DNA of 14,578 bases, from NCBI GenBank assembly GCA_035460985.1, contig DATHWC010000043.1, positions 1-14,578 of the forward strand, in the 5' to 3' direction. This document shows, in pieces, positions 1 through 5,629 of this stretch. The position numbers were made by a program, and so were the translations under genes. The notes under the pieces are model-generated. The model did no database searches. It had not been told where the DNA came from and saw only the letters and a list, made by a program, of their open reading frames with translations. Positions within the stretch are counted from its first letter, which is position 1, and every line of letters begins with the position of its first letter. This DNA is from Lunatibacter sp035460985. GTDB taxonomy: Bacteria; Bacteroidota; Bacteroidia; Cytophagales; Cyclobacteriaceae.

Positions 1-2
1 GC

Positions 3-1085
3 ATTGAACGGGGAGAACCTGGAGGGGATGACCCGGATTCCTGGGATTATGCGTATAACGTCATGGGTCCTGAAACCATGAGCCCCGGTAATTTGGAGTT
101 ATTGTCTCCCAAAAACCATCACTACGGCTCCAATTTCGCACAAATGGTGATAGCGGATAGCCTCGAAGAGACCCAAACAGATTACATGGCCGCCAGCCAG
201 GCCATTGCGATTCTGGAAAACCGTGCGGGTAAAATACCGGAAGGAGGAACCAACAAACAACGAATCAAACAAGAGGCTCCATTTTTTCTGGCTGTTGGAT
301 TTGTCAGGCCCCATGTACCCCTTATTGCTCCCGCAAGAAGTTTTTCTCCATATCCGGTCGACGAGGTGGAACTGCCTAAATTTATTATTGGTGAGAATGT
401 TCCCGAACAGGCCTTAAGAAGGCAAAATGATAAGGTATGGGGCATGGATGAGCTCCAACAAAGAAAGACAATTGCTGCCTATATGGCCAGTGTCCGGTTT
501 ATGGACGAGCAGGTCGGAAGGTTACTGGACGCGCTTGACCGGTTGGATCTCAGAGAGGAAACGATTGTCGTTTTTCTATCCGACCATGGCTATAACCTGG
601 GTGAACATGATAGCTGGTCTAAAGTAAGCCTATGGGAAGGAAGTGTGGCGGCACCAATGATTATTTCTGTTCCGGGAACCGCATACGGGGAAAGCTACGG
701 ATCCGCCAACAATGCAATCACCGAACTGATAGACCTTTATCCCACGTTGGTGGAATTAAGTGGGTATGCGGATGAAACGCCTTCCATTCTTCAGGGGGAA
801 AGTTTGGCCGGGATATTAAAGGGAGCTGGGAATGATAAAATAAAGGACTACGCCTATACAATCAACAATGGGGGTGCTACCTTCAGGACGGATCGGTGGA
901 GATACACGCGCTGGGGAGAAGATTCGGAGGGTGATAATGAAGAGCTTTATGACCACCTCAATGATCCGGAGGAGCACGTGAATTTGGTAGGAGAAACCTC
1001 TAAACATGGAGAATTGCGGCAATTAAGAGTTCAATTTGAAGAAGCGAGGAAAAAAGCACGAAATGGTATTGGTTTACAAAATTGA
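3..1085 (+). CDS. Sulfatase, iduronate-2-sulfatase-like (5'-truncated by window edge)
   Basis: The reading frame is open from base 3, upstream of the first ATG at 63, so the gene enters from outside the window and 63 is not its true start. The protein matches the C-terminal two thirds of S1-type sulfatases. It has the segment PFFLAVGFVRPHVPLIAP (bases about 283-336), typical of iduronate-2-sulfatase-like enzymes. It also has the block SDHGYNLGEHDSWSK (about 579-623), and a C-terminal ELYDHLNDPEEHVNLV (about 940-990), the usual sulfatase ending. The formylglycine motif C-x-P/S-x-R lies in the missing N-terminal part and cannot be checked. These enzymes hydrolyse sulfate esters, here presumably on a glycan and outside the cytoplasm. 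Proximity to a glycosidase-like gene and SusC/D genes suggests breakdown of a sulfated polysaccharide, which is inference. Family call is firm; substrate unknown. Confidence 0.93.
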   Translation: MERGEPGGDDPDSWDYAYNVMGPETMSPGNLELLSPKNHHYGSNFAQMVIADSLEETQTDYMAASQAIAILENRAGKIPEGGTNKQRIKQEAPFFLAVGFVRPHVPLIAPARSFSPYPVDEVELPKFIIGENVPEQALRRQNDKVWGMDELQQRKTIAAYMASVRFMDEQVGRLLDALDRLDLREETIVVFLSDHGYNLGEHDSWSKVSLWEGSVAAPMIISVPGTAYGESYGSANNAITELIDLYPTLVELSGYADETPSILQGESLAGILKGAGNDKIKDYAYTINNGGATFRTDRWRYTRWGEDSEGDNEELYDHLNDPEEHVNLVGETSKHGELRQLRVQFEEARKKARNGIGLQN

Positions 1086-1180
1086 GGTGGGCAGGTCGAT
1101 TTCAGGGATATAATTAACCATATGAGAACATATAAGTTTTTTGAGTTCCGTTCATTGAACCGATGAAATTTCACAAAATG

Positions 1181-1238
1181 TGGAATGGAACGCTGATTGG
1201 GCGGATTTCACGGATTTGAGCGGATTTTTTTGGGTTAA
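1181..1238. repeat. Short intergenic repeat, GGAATGGAACGCTGATT type, copy 1
   Basis: This stretch begins TGGAATGGAACGCTGATT, continues with the periodic CGGATTTcaCGGATTTgagCGGATTTT, and ends in GGGTTAA. It is nearly identical to 1693-1749. The internal 7-8 base periodicity resembles the CGGATTT / GCAGATT simple repeats often seen between genes in Bacteroidota. No coding role is apparent. Confidence 0.8.
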
Positions 1239-1317
1239 TGACAAGTACTAGTTCGACACGGACACAGCTTTTTTAAATTGGATTTTTACCTTCAATTTCT
1301 TGGATACGATTACACTA

Positions 1318-1469
1318 AGCCCTAACGGGGCGGAATCAGTAGCCAGAGGTGTAGCGAAGCGGAGCCCCTGGATGGGATAGAATCGATCGGTTTTGTGTTG
1401 GCAGCGGGGACGGTTGAAGAGCCTGCCTTTTCCGCCAAAACCCGGCTTTGTTGATCTTTGCCTTCTTGA
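1318..1469. repeat. Palindrome-bearing intergenic repeat, copy 1 (~152 bp)
   Basis: This unit starts AGCCCTAACGGGG and carries an imperfect palindrome at 1343-1371, CCAGAGG-N15-CCCCTGG with GCGAAGC in its centre. It then continues through AATCGATCGGTTTTG and CCCGGCTTTGTTGATCTTTG. It aligns over its whole length with 1538-1690. The palindromic core resembles REP-like elements found between genes in many Bacteroidota. Such elements are sometimes moved by REP-associated (RAYT) transposases, but none is encoded in this window. Confidence 0.8.
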
Positions 1470-1471
1470 GG

Positions 1472-1532
1472 AAATAGCCCGCTGATTGCGCAGAACTTGT
1501 CCCGGTTTTTCGTGATTTTCGCTGATTTTTTT
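1472..1532. repeat. Degenerate GCTGATT/GCAGATT-type periodic repeat
   Basis: This stretch holds AATAGCCCGCTGATTGCGCAGA followed by CGTGATTTTCGCTGATTTTTTT. It is related to 1774-1817, which starts with the same AATAGCCCGC word and also ends in a T run. It sits exactly between the two large palindrome-bearing repeats. This looks like a low-information intergenic repeat; no function is evident. Confidence 0.55.
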
Positions 1533-1537
1533 AGGAT

Positions 1538-1690
1538 AGCCCCAACTGGGTGACATCAATAGCCAGGGGGGTAGCGAAGCGGAGCCCCTGGATTGGATTT
1601 AATCGATCGGTTTTGTTTTGGCAGCGGGGATGGTTGTGGTGCCATTCCTTTCCCGCCAAAACCCGGCTTTGTTGATCTTTGCCTTCTTGA
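1538..1690. repeat. Palindrome-bearing intergenic repeat, copy 2 (~153 bp)
   Basis: This is the second copy of the unit at 1318-1469. Its central palindrome is better preserved: CCAGGGG (1563-1569) pairs perfectly with CCCCTGG (1585-1591) around GTAGCGAAGCGGAG. The flanks AATCGATCGGTTTTGT, TTGGCAGCGGGGA and CGCCAAAACCCGGCTTTG are shared with copy 1. Differences are scattered, so the two copies are not a very recent duplicate. Confidence 0.82.
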
Positions 1691-1692
1691 AG

Positions 1693-1749
1693 TGGAATGG
1701 AACGCTGATTAGGTGGATTTTACGGATTTGAGCGGATTTTATGGGTTAA
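1693..1749. repeat. Short intergenic repeat, GGAATGGAACGCTGATT type, copy 2
   Basis: This is the second copy of the unit at 1181-1238, with the same opening, CGGATTT periodicity and GGGTTAA ending. It directly follows palindrome-bearing copy 2, whereas copy 1 precedes palindrome-bearing copy 1. The repeats are therefore interleaved rather than one simple tandem block. Confidence 0.8.
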
Positions 1750-1773
1750 GAATGATCTGTGCTTTCTTGATGA

Positions 1774-1817
1774 ATAATAGCCCGCAGATCTCGCGGATTT
1801 TGCGCAGATTTTTTTAA
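1774..1817. repeat. GCAGATT/GCGGATT-type periodic repeat
   Basis: This stretch reads AATAGCCCGCAGATC, TCGCGGATTTT and GCGCAGATTTTTTT. Each sub-unit is a variant of CGC(A/G)GATT with a spacing of about 9-11 bases. It is similar to 1472-1532. Repeats of this kind are frequent between genes in Bacteroidota. Confidence 0.6.
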
Positions 1818-1841
1818 ATAATAATGGCTTTATTTTTTTTT

Positions 1842-1897
1842 AACCCTGTAAGGATGTAATCTTAGTAGCCTGGGGTATAGCGAAACGGAGCCCCTGG
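1842..1897. repeat. Degenerate third copy of the palindrome-bearing repeat
   Basis: The stretch beginning AACCCTGTAAGG and containing AGCCTGGGGTATAGCGAAAC and GGAGCCCCTGG keeps the left part and the palindrome core of the repeats at 1318 and 1538. The left arm carries a mismatch (CCTGGGG against CCCCTGG) and the right-hand ~100 bp are missing. It ends where the sulfatase-like fragment begins, so this edge may be a rearrangement junction. Confidence 0.65.
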
Positions 1898-1965
1898 TTG
1901 AAAGAGAAACATCCAATCAGAGAGAGCTTGAGAAATCAATTTGAAGAAGCAAAAAAGGACGAAGT
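1898..1965 (+). pseudogene. Probable remnant of a sulfatase C-terminus
   Basis: Read from 1898, the frame gives KHPIRESLRNQFEEAKKDE. This parallels the last residues of the sulfatase upstream, which include KHGELRQLRVQFEEARKKA. A 15-base word, TCAATTTGAAGAAGC, is identical at 1031-1045 and 1936-1950. The frame runs on to 2131, but after this stretch the protein is unlike any family I recognise and overlaps the start of the next gene. I read it as a fragment of a duplicated or replaced sulfatase. The match is short, so this is tentative. Confidence 0.45.
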
Positions 1966-2021
1966 GATACGGATTTTGAAATTTGAAGGGATCCGGCTAA
2001 TTTCAAGTTTAATTAACTTAT

Positions 2022-3461
2022 ATGAAAAAAGTAATAATTGTCATTCTCATCCTAATCCAAAGTGTTCAAGCGGAAGTAATTGGCGAAATAAGAGAGAAAT
2101 TTACCATCGAAATCAGCAGCCCGGGCGATGAAATAATGCCGTACGAAAAGAACCCGTTTTATTGGCAGTATAAGCAAAAACCGATTTTTCTAAGAGGGGG
2201 GAGTGATAATGATAACCTATGGCAATGGACAGGAACAAAGCTTACTGACCATTTGGATTTGCTTACCTATGTTGGAGGAAATTATGTGCGATCTACCATG
2301 TCGGACAGGGATCAAGGGGATGTATTTGCATACAAAATTTTGGAAAATGGGAAATACGACCTTGGGGAATGGAATCAGGAATACTGGGACAGATTGGTTT
2401 TTTTTCTTGAAGAAACAACAAAAAGGGGAATTATTGCCCAACTAACCATCTGGGATTGCTATGACCTCTCCGGCACATCATTCGATAAGCATCCATTCAA
2501 TCCAAAAAATAATGTAAACTGGGAAGAAGGATTGGTTGGCGGAATGGAGGATTTTTATGGTGGGTCATTGTCAACTGATAACCAAGAAGTCCTTATGATT
2601 CAAAGGCAATTTGTTCAAAAGCTTCTTTCAGTAACCCTGCAATTTGACAATGTGCTCTATAATATTACTAACGAAAGCTTCCTTAGTCTTGAGTGGGAGG
2701 ATTATTGGGCTGAATTTGTACGGGATTTAGCTCAAAAAAAAGGCAAAACGATCTATATGACCAGCATGAATATGGTGGCTTCTACTGGTGTAAGGCATGT
2801 GATGAACCGAAGAGATCTCTATTCATTTGTGGAAATTTCCCAAAACAATCAAGAATCGAGAGGAGCTAGGGGAAAGGCACATTGGGAAAATGTAGTTAAA
2901 TGGCGACGGATTCTAGAGCTTCAGGAAGGGGGTGCAATGCCGATGAACAATGAGAAGATTTATGGTTCTAGGGAAAATACAAGCTATTCCTTTGGAACTG
3001 GTACAGAGGCAGAAGACAGATTTTGGAAGAATGTATTTGGCGGGGCTGCCTCTGTACGTTTTCACAGACCGGATGCTGGAATGGGTTTATCCGAAAGAGC
3101 ACAAATAAACCTAAAGGCACTATCCATGTTTTTGGAGGAGTTTGATGTTTTTTCTTCCGGTCCGTACTCGGAAATAGATTTTTATGCGCAATCGGAAGGG
3201 TATGCTTTGGCCAATATTGGAAAAGAGTATGCTGTATATCTTCCTGCTGGAAGATATTCACTAGAACTCGATCCTTGGATTTTAGCCAAAAAAGTCAGTA
3301 TTAAGTATCTGGATTTTGATTCTGCTACCTGGTCGACGGAAGAAACCTTGGAATTAACCTGGGAAAAGGGTCTAAGTGAATTTTTTGGTTATCAACAGGG
3401 AATCCAAATAACATCTCCTTCCCCCCGCCCTTGTTTAGCGGTTGTCAGATTGGTAGAATAA
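2022..3461 (+). CDS. Secreted glycoside-hydrolase-like TIM-barrel protein
   Basis: This 479-residue protein starts with a short hydrophobic signal peptide (about residues 1-17, ending SVQA), so it is exported. The body resembles clan GH-A (beta/alpha)8 enzymes, in particular the DUF4038 / GH140-like group. An N-terminal PFYWQYKQKPIFLRGG stretch (45-60) is followed by aromatic-rich barrel segments. NITNES (214-219) offers Glu218 after Asn217, as in the NE acid/base site of GH-A enzymes. PMNNEKIYGSRE (307-318) offers Glu311 as a possible nucleophile. The last ~90 residues (YAVYLPAGRYSLELDP onward) look like a small beta-sandwich of the kind that follows these barrels. Start choice: the ATG at 2022 is directly followed by the signal peptide. 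It stands between a sulfatase and SusC/D genes and probably cuts an oligosaccharide outside the cytoplasm. The exact GH family and substrate are not resolved. Confidence 0.68.
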   Translation: MKKVIIVILILIQSVQAEVIGEIREKFTIEISSPGDEIMPYEKNPFYWQYKQKPIFLRGGSDNDNLWQWTGTKLTDHLDLLTYVGGNYVRSTMSDRDQGDVFAYKILENGKYDLGEWNQEYWDRLVFFLEETTKRGIIAQLTIWDCYDLSGTSFDKHPFNPKNNVNWEEGLVGGMEDFYGGSLSTDNQEVLMIQRQFVQKLLSVTLQFDNVLYNITNESFLSLEWEDYWAEFVRDLAQKKGKTIYMTSMNMVASTGVRHVMNRRDLYSFVEISQNNQESRGARGKAHWENVVKWRRILELQEGGAMPMNNEKIYGSRENTSYSFGTGTEAEDRFWKNVFGGAASVRFHRPDAGMGLSERAQINLKALSMFLEEFDVFSSGPYSEIDFYAQSEGYALANIGKEYAVYLPAGRYSLELDPWILAKKVSIKYLDFDSATWSTEETLELTWEKGLSEFFGYQQGIQITSPSPRPCLAVVRLVE

Positions 3462-3567
3462 AATAAGAAAAACAGATAAACTGTAAGGTTGATATTTAAA
3501 TGTATTACAGAGATATGCAAGCAATACCTAATACCGAAATATGAATTTAAATAACAGTATATGAAAT

Positions 3568-3743
3568 GGTTATAATAAAGTAATTAATATTTTTTAATTA
3601 TATAGGTTACATTTCCACGAATATCCGCTTTCTCACGTGAAGACCTATTCTTATTTGTCTTTTGTAATCAAAGGCGGAATAAGAAATTAAAAATACGCCA
3701 ATACTGAATAAATTAAGTAGGGGCTGAAAAGCTAGAACCCAAA
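3568..3743 (+). promoter_or_regulatory. Conserved upstream region of sigma factor gene 1
   Basis: Similarity to the region in front of the second sigma gene (11924-12099) begins abruptly at GGTTATAATAAA, with the same spacing to the start codon (176 bases). Conserved pieces are an AT-rich block, TATAGGTTACATTTC, AATATCCGCTTT, GTGAAGACC, and the near-palindrome TTTGTAATCAAA at 3661-3672. A small GGCT-GAAA-AGCT hairpin (3722-3733) lies just before the ATG; copy 2 has AGCC. The region very likely holds the promoter and 5' leader of the sigma gene. I could not place a convincing Bacteroidota -33 TTTG / -7 TAnnTTTG pair. From 3462 to 3567 I see nothing except a weak CTGTAA/TTACAG inverted repeat. 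Confidence 0.55.
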
Positions 3744-4355
3744 ATGCCTGTGAAAAAACTTTTACCGTCCTATCTTGAATCCGAGAAGGCTTTAGCTAAT
3801 GACGAACCCGGTGCATTCTCCTCGGACGCAACTGCTTGGAAAGCCTTTAAGGAAGGAAATGAGTCAGCATTCATTTACATCTATGAACGCTATTTTAAGG
3901 TGCTGTACGCTTATGGATTTCGAATCATGCCTGATTCTTCCGTGGTCAAAGATGCCCTCCAGGATATGTTTATTAGTCTAAGGGAACGAAGACAGTACCT
4001 TGGGGATACGGAGGACATTAAGTTTTACCTCTTTAAATGCCTCAAAAGACGCTTGATCAAAGACTTTTCTTGTTGGCAGGGAAGGAAGGAAGGTCTGGAG
4101 GCGATACCGGAAGGGATACATTTTGCCCTATCCCATGAGACACAGATTATTGACCAACAACTTACCAAGGAGAAGGTACTCAAGCTTAATGAAGCTATTG
4201 CCCAATTGAGTCTTAGAAAAAGAGAAATCATCTACTACAGCTTTTACGAGGGTCTTTCCTATGCACAAATTCAGGAGATTATGGGATTGGAAAATCAGCA
4301 AACTACAAGGAATCTAATGTATAAAGCCATCAGGTATTTACGGAAAATGATTTAG
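3744..4355 (+). CDS. ECF-family RNA polymerase sigma factor, copy 1 (FecI-like)
   Basis: This 203-residue protein has the two-domain layout of ECF sigma factors. Region 2 spans about residues 33-105 (WKAFKEGNESAFIYIYERYF, then VVKDALQDMFISLRER). Region 4 spans about 150-200, with LRKREIIYYSFYEGLSYAQI, the conserved EIMGL and a C-terminal helix RNLMYKAIRYLRK. It should direct RNA polymerase to a few promoters, probably including its own SusC/D locus, when released by the FecR protein encoded 63 bases downstream. An N-terminal extension of about 30 residues precedes region 2 and is strongly conserved in copy 2. The ATG is chosen because MPVKKLL is identical in both copies and an in-frame TAA lies shortly upstream (3714-3716). 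Family assignment is firm; target promoters are unknown. Confidence 0.93.
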   Translation: MPVKKLLPSYLESEKALANDEPGAFSSDATAWKAFKEGNESAFIYIYERYFKVLYAYGFRIMPDSSVVKDALQDMFISLRERRQYLGDTEDIKFYLFKCLKRRLIKDFSCWQGRKEGLEAIPEGIHFALSHETQIIDQQLTKEKVLKLNEAIAQLSLRKREIIYYSFYEGLSYAQIQEIMGLENQQTTRNLMYKAIRYLRKMI

Positions 4356-4418
4356 TCTAATTCGATATACACTTTCAAAAATTAAAATAAATACAAAATC
4401 AAATTTATCAGCTTACGT

Positions 4419-5474
4419 GTGAAAGAACTGAAGAACATAGAAGATTTTTTGACCCACATTGAATTTATCAGGTGGGTAAAGCAACCGGATAAGGAACTGG
4501 AGGCCTATTGGAACCAATGGCGTAAAGCTAATCCGGAGCAGCTTCCCTCCATGCGGTTGGCCAAGGAGATTTTGCTAAGGACTGAGTTTGGAGACCCGCA
4601 ACCGCCTAGGGGAATGAAGGAGGAGGTGCTACAGCATGTCCTTAGACAAAGAGAAAAAACGGCATCTTCATTATCAAACAAAGGTGAGAAACACCGTCCA
4701 AAATGGACAAGGATTTTTTGGGATGGCTTGGGGCAAATGAGCAGGGTGGCTGCCATTTTGGTTGGCAGTTTTTTACTCGGTTGGCTTTTAGCGCCAGTTT
4801 CTCAGGTAAAGGAGGAACAGCCTCTAGCTGACGTTGAAGAAATCTATATTTACAAAACCACCGAACGGGGACAAAAAATGCAGCTTACCTTAGCCGACGG
4901 CACAAAGGTTTGGCTCAATTCATCCAGTGAAGTAACCTTTCCTGATAAATTCAGGAACGAAAATCGACTGATCAGTCTTAGGGGAGAGGCCTATTTTGAG
5001 GTGGTGCGGGACAGTTTAAGACCCTTTATGGTGCAGACCGATGATTTGGTGACCACTGTTCTCGGTACCAGCTTCAATGTCAATACCAAGGAGTCCGGGA
5101 AAACCAAGATCGCCCTTTTGAGCGGAAAGGTGGAAGTATCGTCATCACACAGCCACATTTCTTTGGCACCAGGCGAAATGCTAAGCTACGACAATGTCAG
5201 CACCTCCTTTAAAGTCAGCGGATTTGATGCTTCACAAGTGTTGGGTTGGAAAGATGGGGTACTTCGGTTTCAAAGGGCATCACTCCGGGAGGTGAAGGAA
5301 GGCCTGGAAGAGTGGTACGGCGTGGAAATCAACCTTAAAAATGAGAAGGGTGTAAACTGGCAGTTTTCGGGGGAATACCCGCAGCAAATGCTGGAGGAAG
5401 TACTTGAAAGTATGTCCTATATCAAGGAATTTGACTATCAGATAAACGAAAAGACAGTAACACTAATTTTCTGA
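4419..5474 (+). CDS. FecR-family anti-sigma factor, copy 1
   Basis: This 351-residue single-pass inner-membrane regulator starts with GTG. It has a cytoplasmic N-terminal part (1-105) expected to bind the sigma factor and a transmembrane segment at about 108-128 (RVAAILVGSFLLGWLLAPV). The periplasmic FecR domain follows at about 145-245 (LTLADGTKVWLNSSSEVTFP, LRGEAYFEV, TTVLGTSFNVN). The C-terminal DUF4974-type domain, about 278-351, includes LRFQRASLREVKEGLEEWYG. By analogy with FecR it senses the STN domain of the SusC protein encoded next and controls the sigma factor encoded before it. The GTG at 4419 aligns exactly with a GTG at 12779 in copy 2, and no in-frame start precedes it nearby. 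Confidence 0.92.
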   Translation: MKELKNIEDFLTHIEFIRWVKQPDKELEAYWNQWRKANPEQLPSMRLAKEILLRTEFGDPQPPRGMKEEVLQHVLRQREKTASSLSNKGEKHRPKWTRIFWDGLGQMSRVAAILVGSFLLGWLLAPVSQVKEEQPLADVEEIYIYKTTERGQKMQLTLADGTKVWLNSSSEVTFPDKFRNENRLISLRGEAYFEVVRDSLRPFMVQTDDLVTTVLGTSFNVNTKESGKTKIALLSGKVEVSSSHSHISLAPGEMLSYDNVSTSFKVSGFDASQVLGWKDGVLRFQRASLREVKEGLEEWYGVEINLKNEKGVNWQFSGEYPQQMLEEVLESMSYIKEFDYQINEKTVTLIF

Positions 5475-5478
5475 CATT

Positions 5479-5502
5479 ATGAACAAAACAAACACATCAT
5501 AA
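5479..5502 (+). CDS. Possible seven-residue leader peptide ORF, copy 1
   Basis: ATG AAC AAA ACA AAC ACA TCA TAA encodes MNKTNTS and ends two bases before the hairpin at 5505-5536. The corresponding place in copy 2 encodes MKKTDTS with a TAG stop. A start codon, length and stop kept in both copies, next to a hairpin, recalls attenuation leaders. Seven codons can easily be chance, and there is no ribosome-binding evidence. Confidence 0.22.
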   Translation: MNKTNTS

Positions 5503-5504
5503 AG

Positions 5505-5536
5505 AAGCCGGAGAGGAGCAGTCTTCTTTCCGGCTT
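5505..5536 (+). promoter_or_regulatory. Hairpin between FecR and SusC, copy 1
   Basis: AAGCCGGAGAGGAG (5505-5518) can pair with CTTCTTTCCGGCTT (5523-5536) over 14 positions, two of them G-U, leaving a CAGT loop. It is not followed by a T run, so it is not a standard terminator. It could be a processing, stability or attenuation element. Copy 2 keeps the outer 7-bp stem at 13958-13989. Confidence 0.6.
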
Positions 5537-5542
5537 TAAGGG

Positions 5543-5588
5543 AAACCTGCGCATGGCAATCATTGGGGAATGGCACCATGGCAGGTTT
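5543..5588 (+). promoter_or_regulatory. Structured SusC leader hairpin, copy 1
   Basis: AAACCTGC (5543-5550) pairs perfectly with GCAGGTTT (5581-5588). With one bulged G (5551) the stem continues as CATGG (5552-5556) with CCATG (5576-5580). The loop can itself form CATT-GGGG-AATG (5561-5572). It lies about 40 bases before the SusC ATG and is conserved in copy 2, where the single change within the stem converts an A-U pair to G-U. This is a candidate post-transcriptional control element of SusC; no known riboswitch class was recognised. Confidence 0.55.
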
Positions 5589-5615
5589 GGCTTACCGAAA
5601 TCGATTATTCAATAA
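5553..5615 (+). CDS. Possible 20-codon upstream ORF in SusC leader, copy 1
   Basis: The ATG at 5553, inside the leader hairpin, opens a 20-residue frame (MAIIGEWHHG..., ending KSIIQ) that stops 14 bases before the SusC start. The same frame exists in copy 2 at 14007-14069. All three differences between the copies would change the amino acid, so the DNA or RNA rather than the peptide seems to be conserved. Reported as a possible translated leader only. Confidence 0.2.
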   Translation: MAIIGEWHHGRFGLPKSIIQ

Positions 5616-5629
5616 ACTTATGTAAACTT

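Larger units (their letters stand above)
1086..2021. other. Repeat-dense intergenic region
   Basis: About 0.94 kb separates the sulfatase from the glycosidase-like gene and holds no convincing intact gene. It is a patchwork of at least three intergenic repeat types, listed separately, plus a short piece resembling the sulfatase C-terminus next to the following gene. The open frames seen here, such as 1248-1559 on the minus strand, run through the repeats and look spurious. No clear rho-independent terminator follows the sulfatase stop codon. Confidence 0.85.

Noticed and set aside
1248..1559. 103-residue minus-strand frame
   Set aside because: It runs through palindrome-bearing repeat copy 1 and neighbouring repeats and resembles no protein family; an artefact of the repeat.
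1318..1897. CRISPR array
   Set aside because: The repeats are long (about 150 bp), few, imperfect and irregularly spaced, with other repeats between them, and no cas genes are present.
3481..3510. CTGTAA/TTACAG inverted repeat behind the glycosidase gene as a terminator
   Set aside because: The stem is only six bases with an 18-base loop and no T run.
5505..5536. Hairpin after FecR copy 1 as a rho-independent terminator
   Set aside because: Only three T residues follow the stem, and the SusC leader continues directly behind; attenuation or processing is possible but not shown.
5570..5629. Longer SusC start at ATG 5570 giving 20 extra N-terminal residues
   Set aside because: The equivalent frame in copy 2 (from 14024) meets TAG after six codons, the extra residues overlap the leader hairpin, and the signal peptide begins exactly at 5630.
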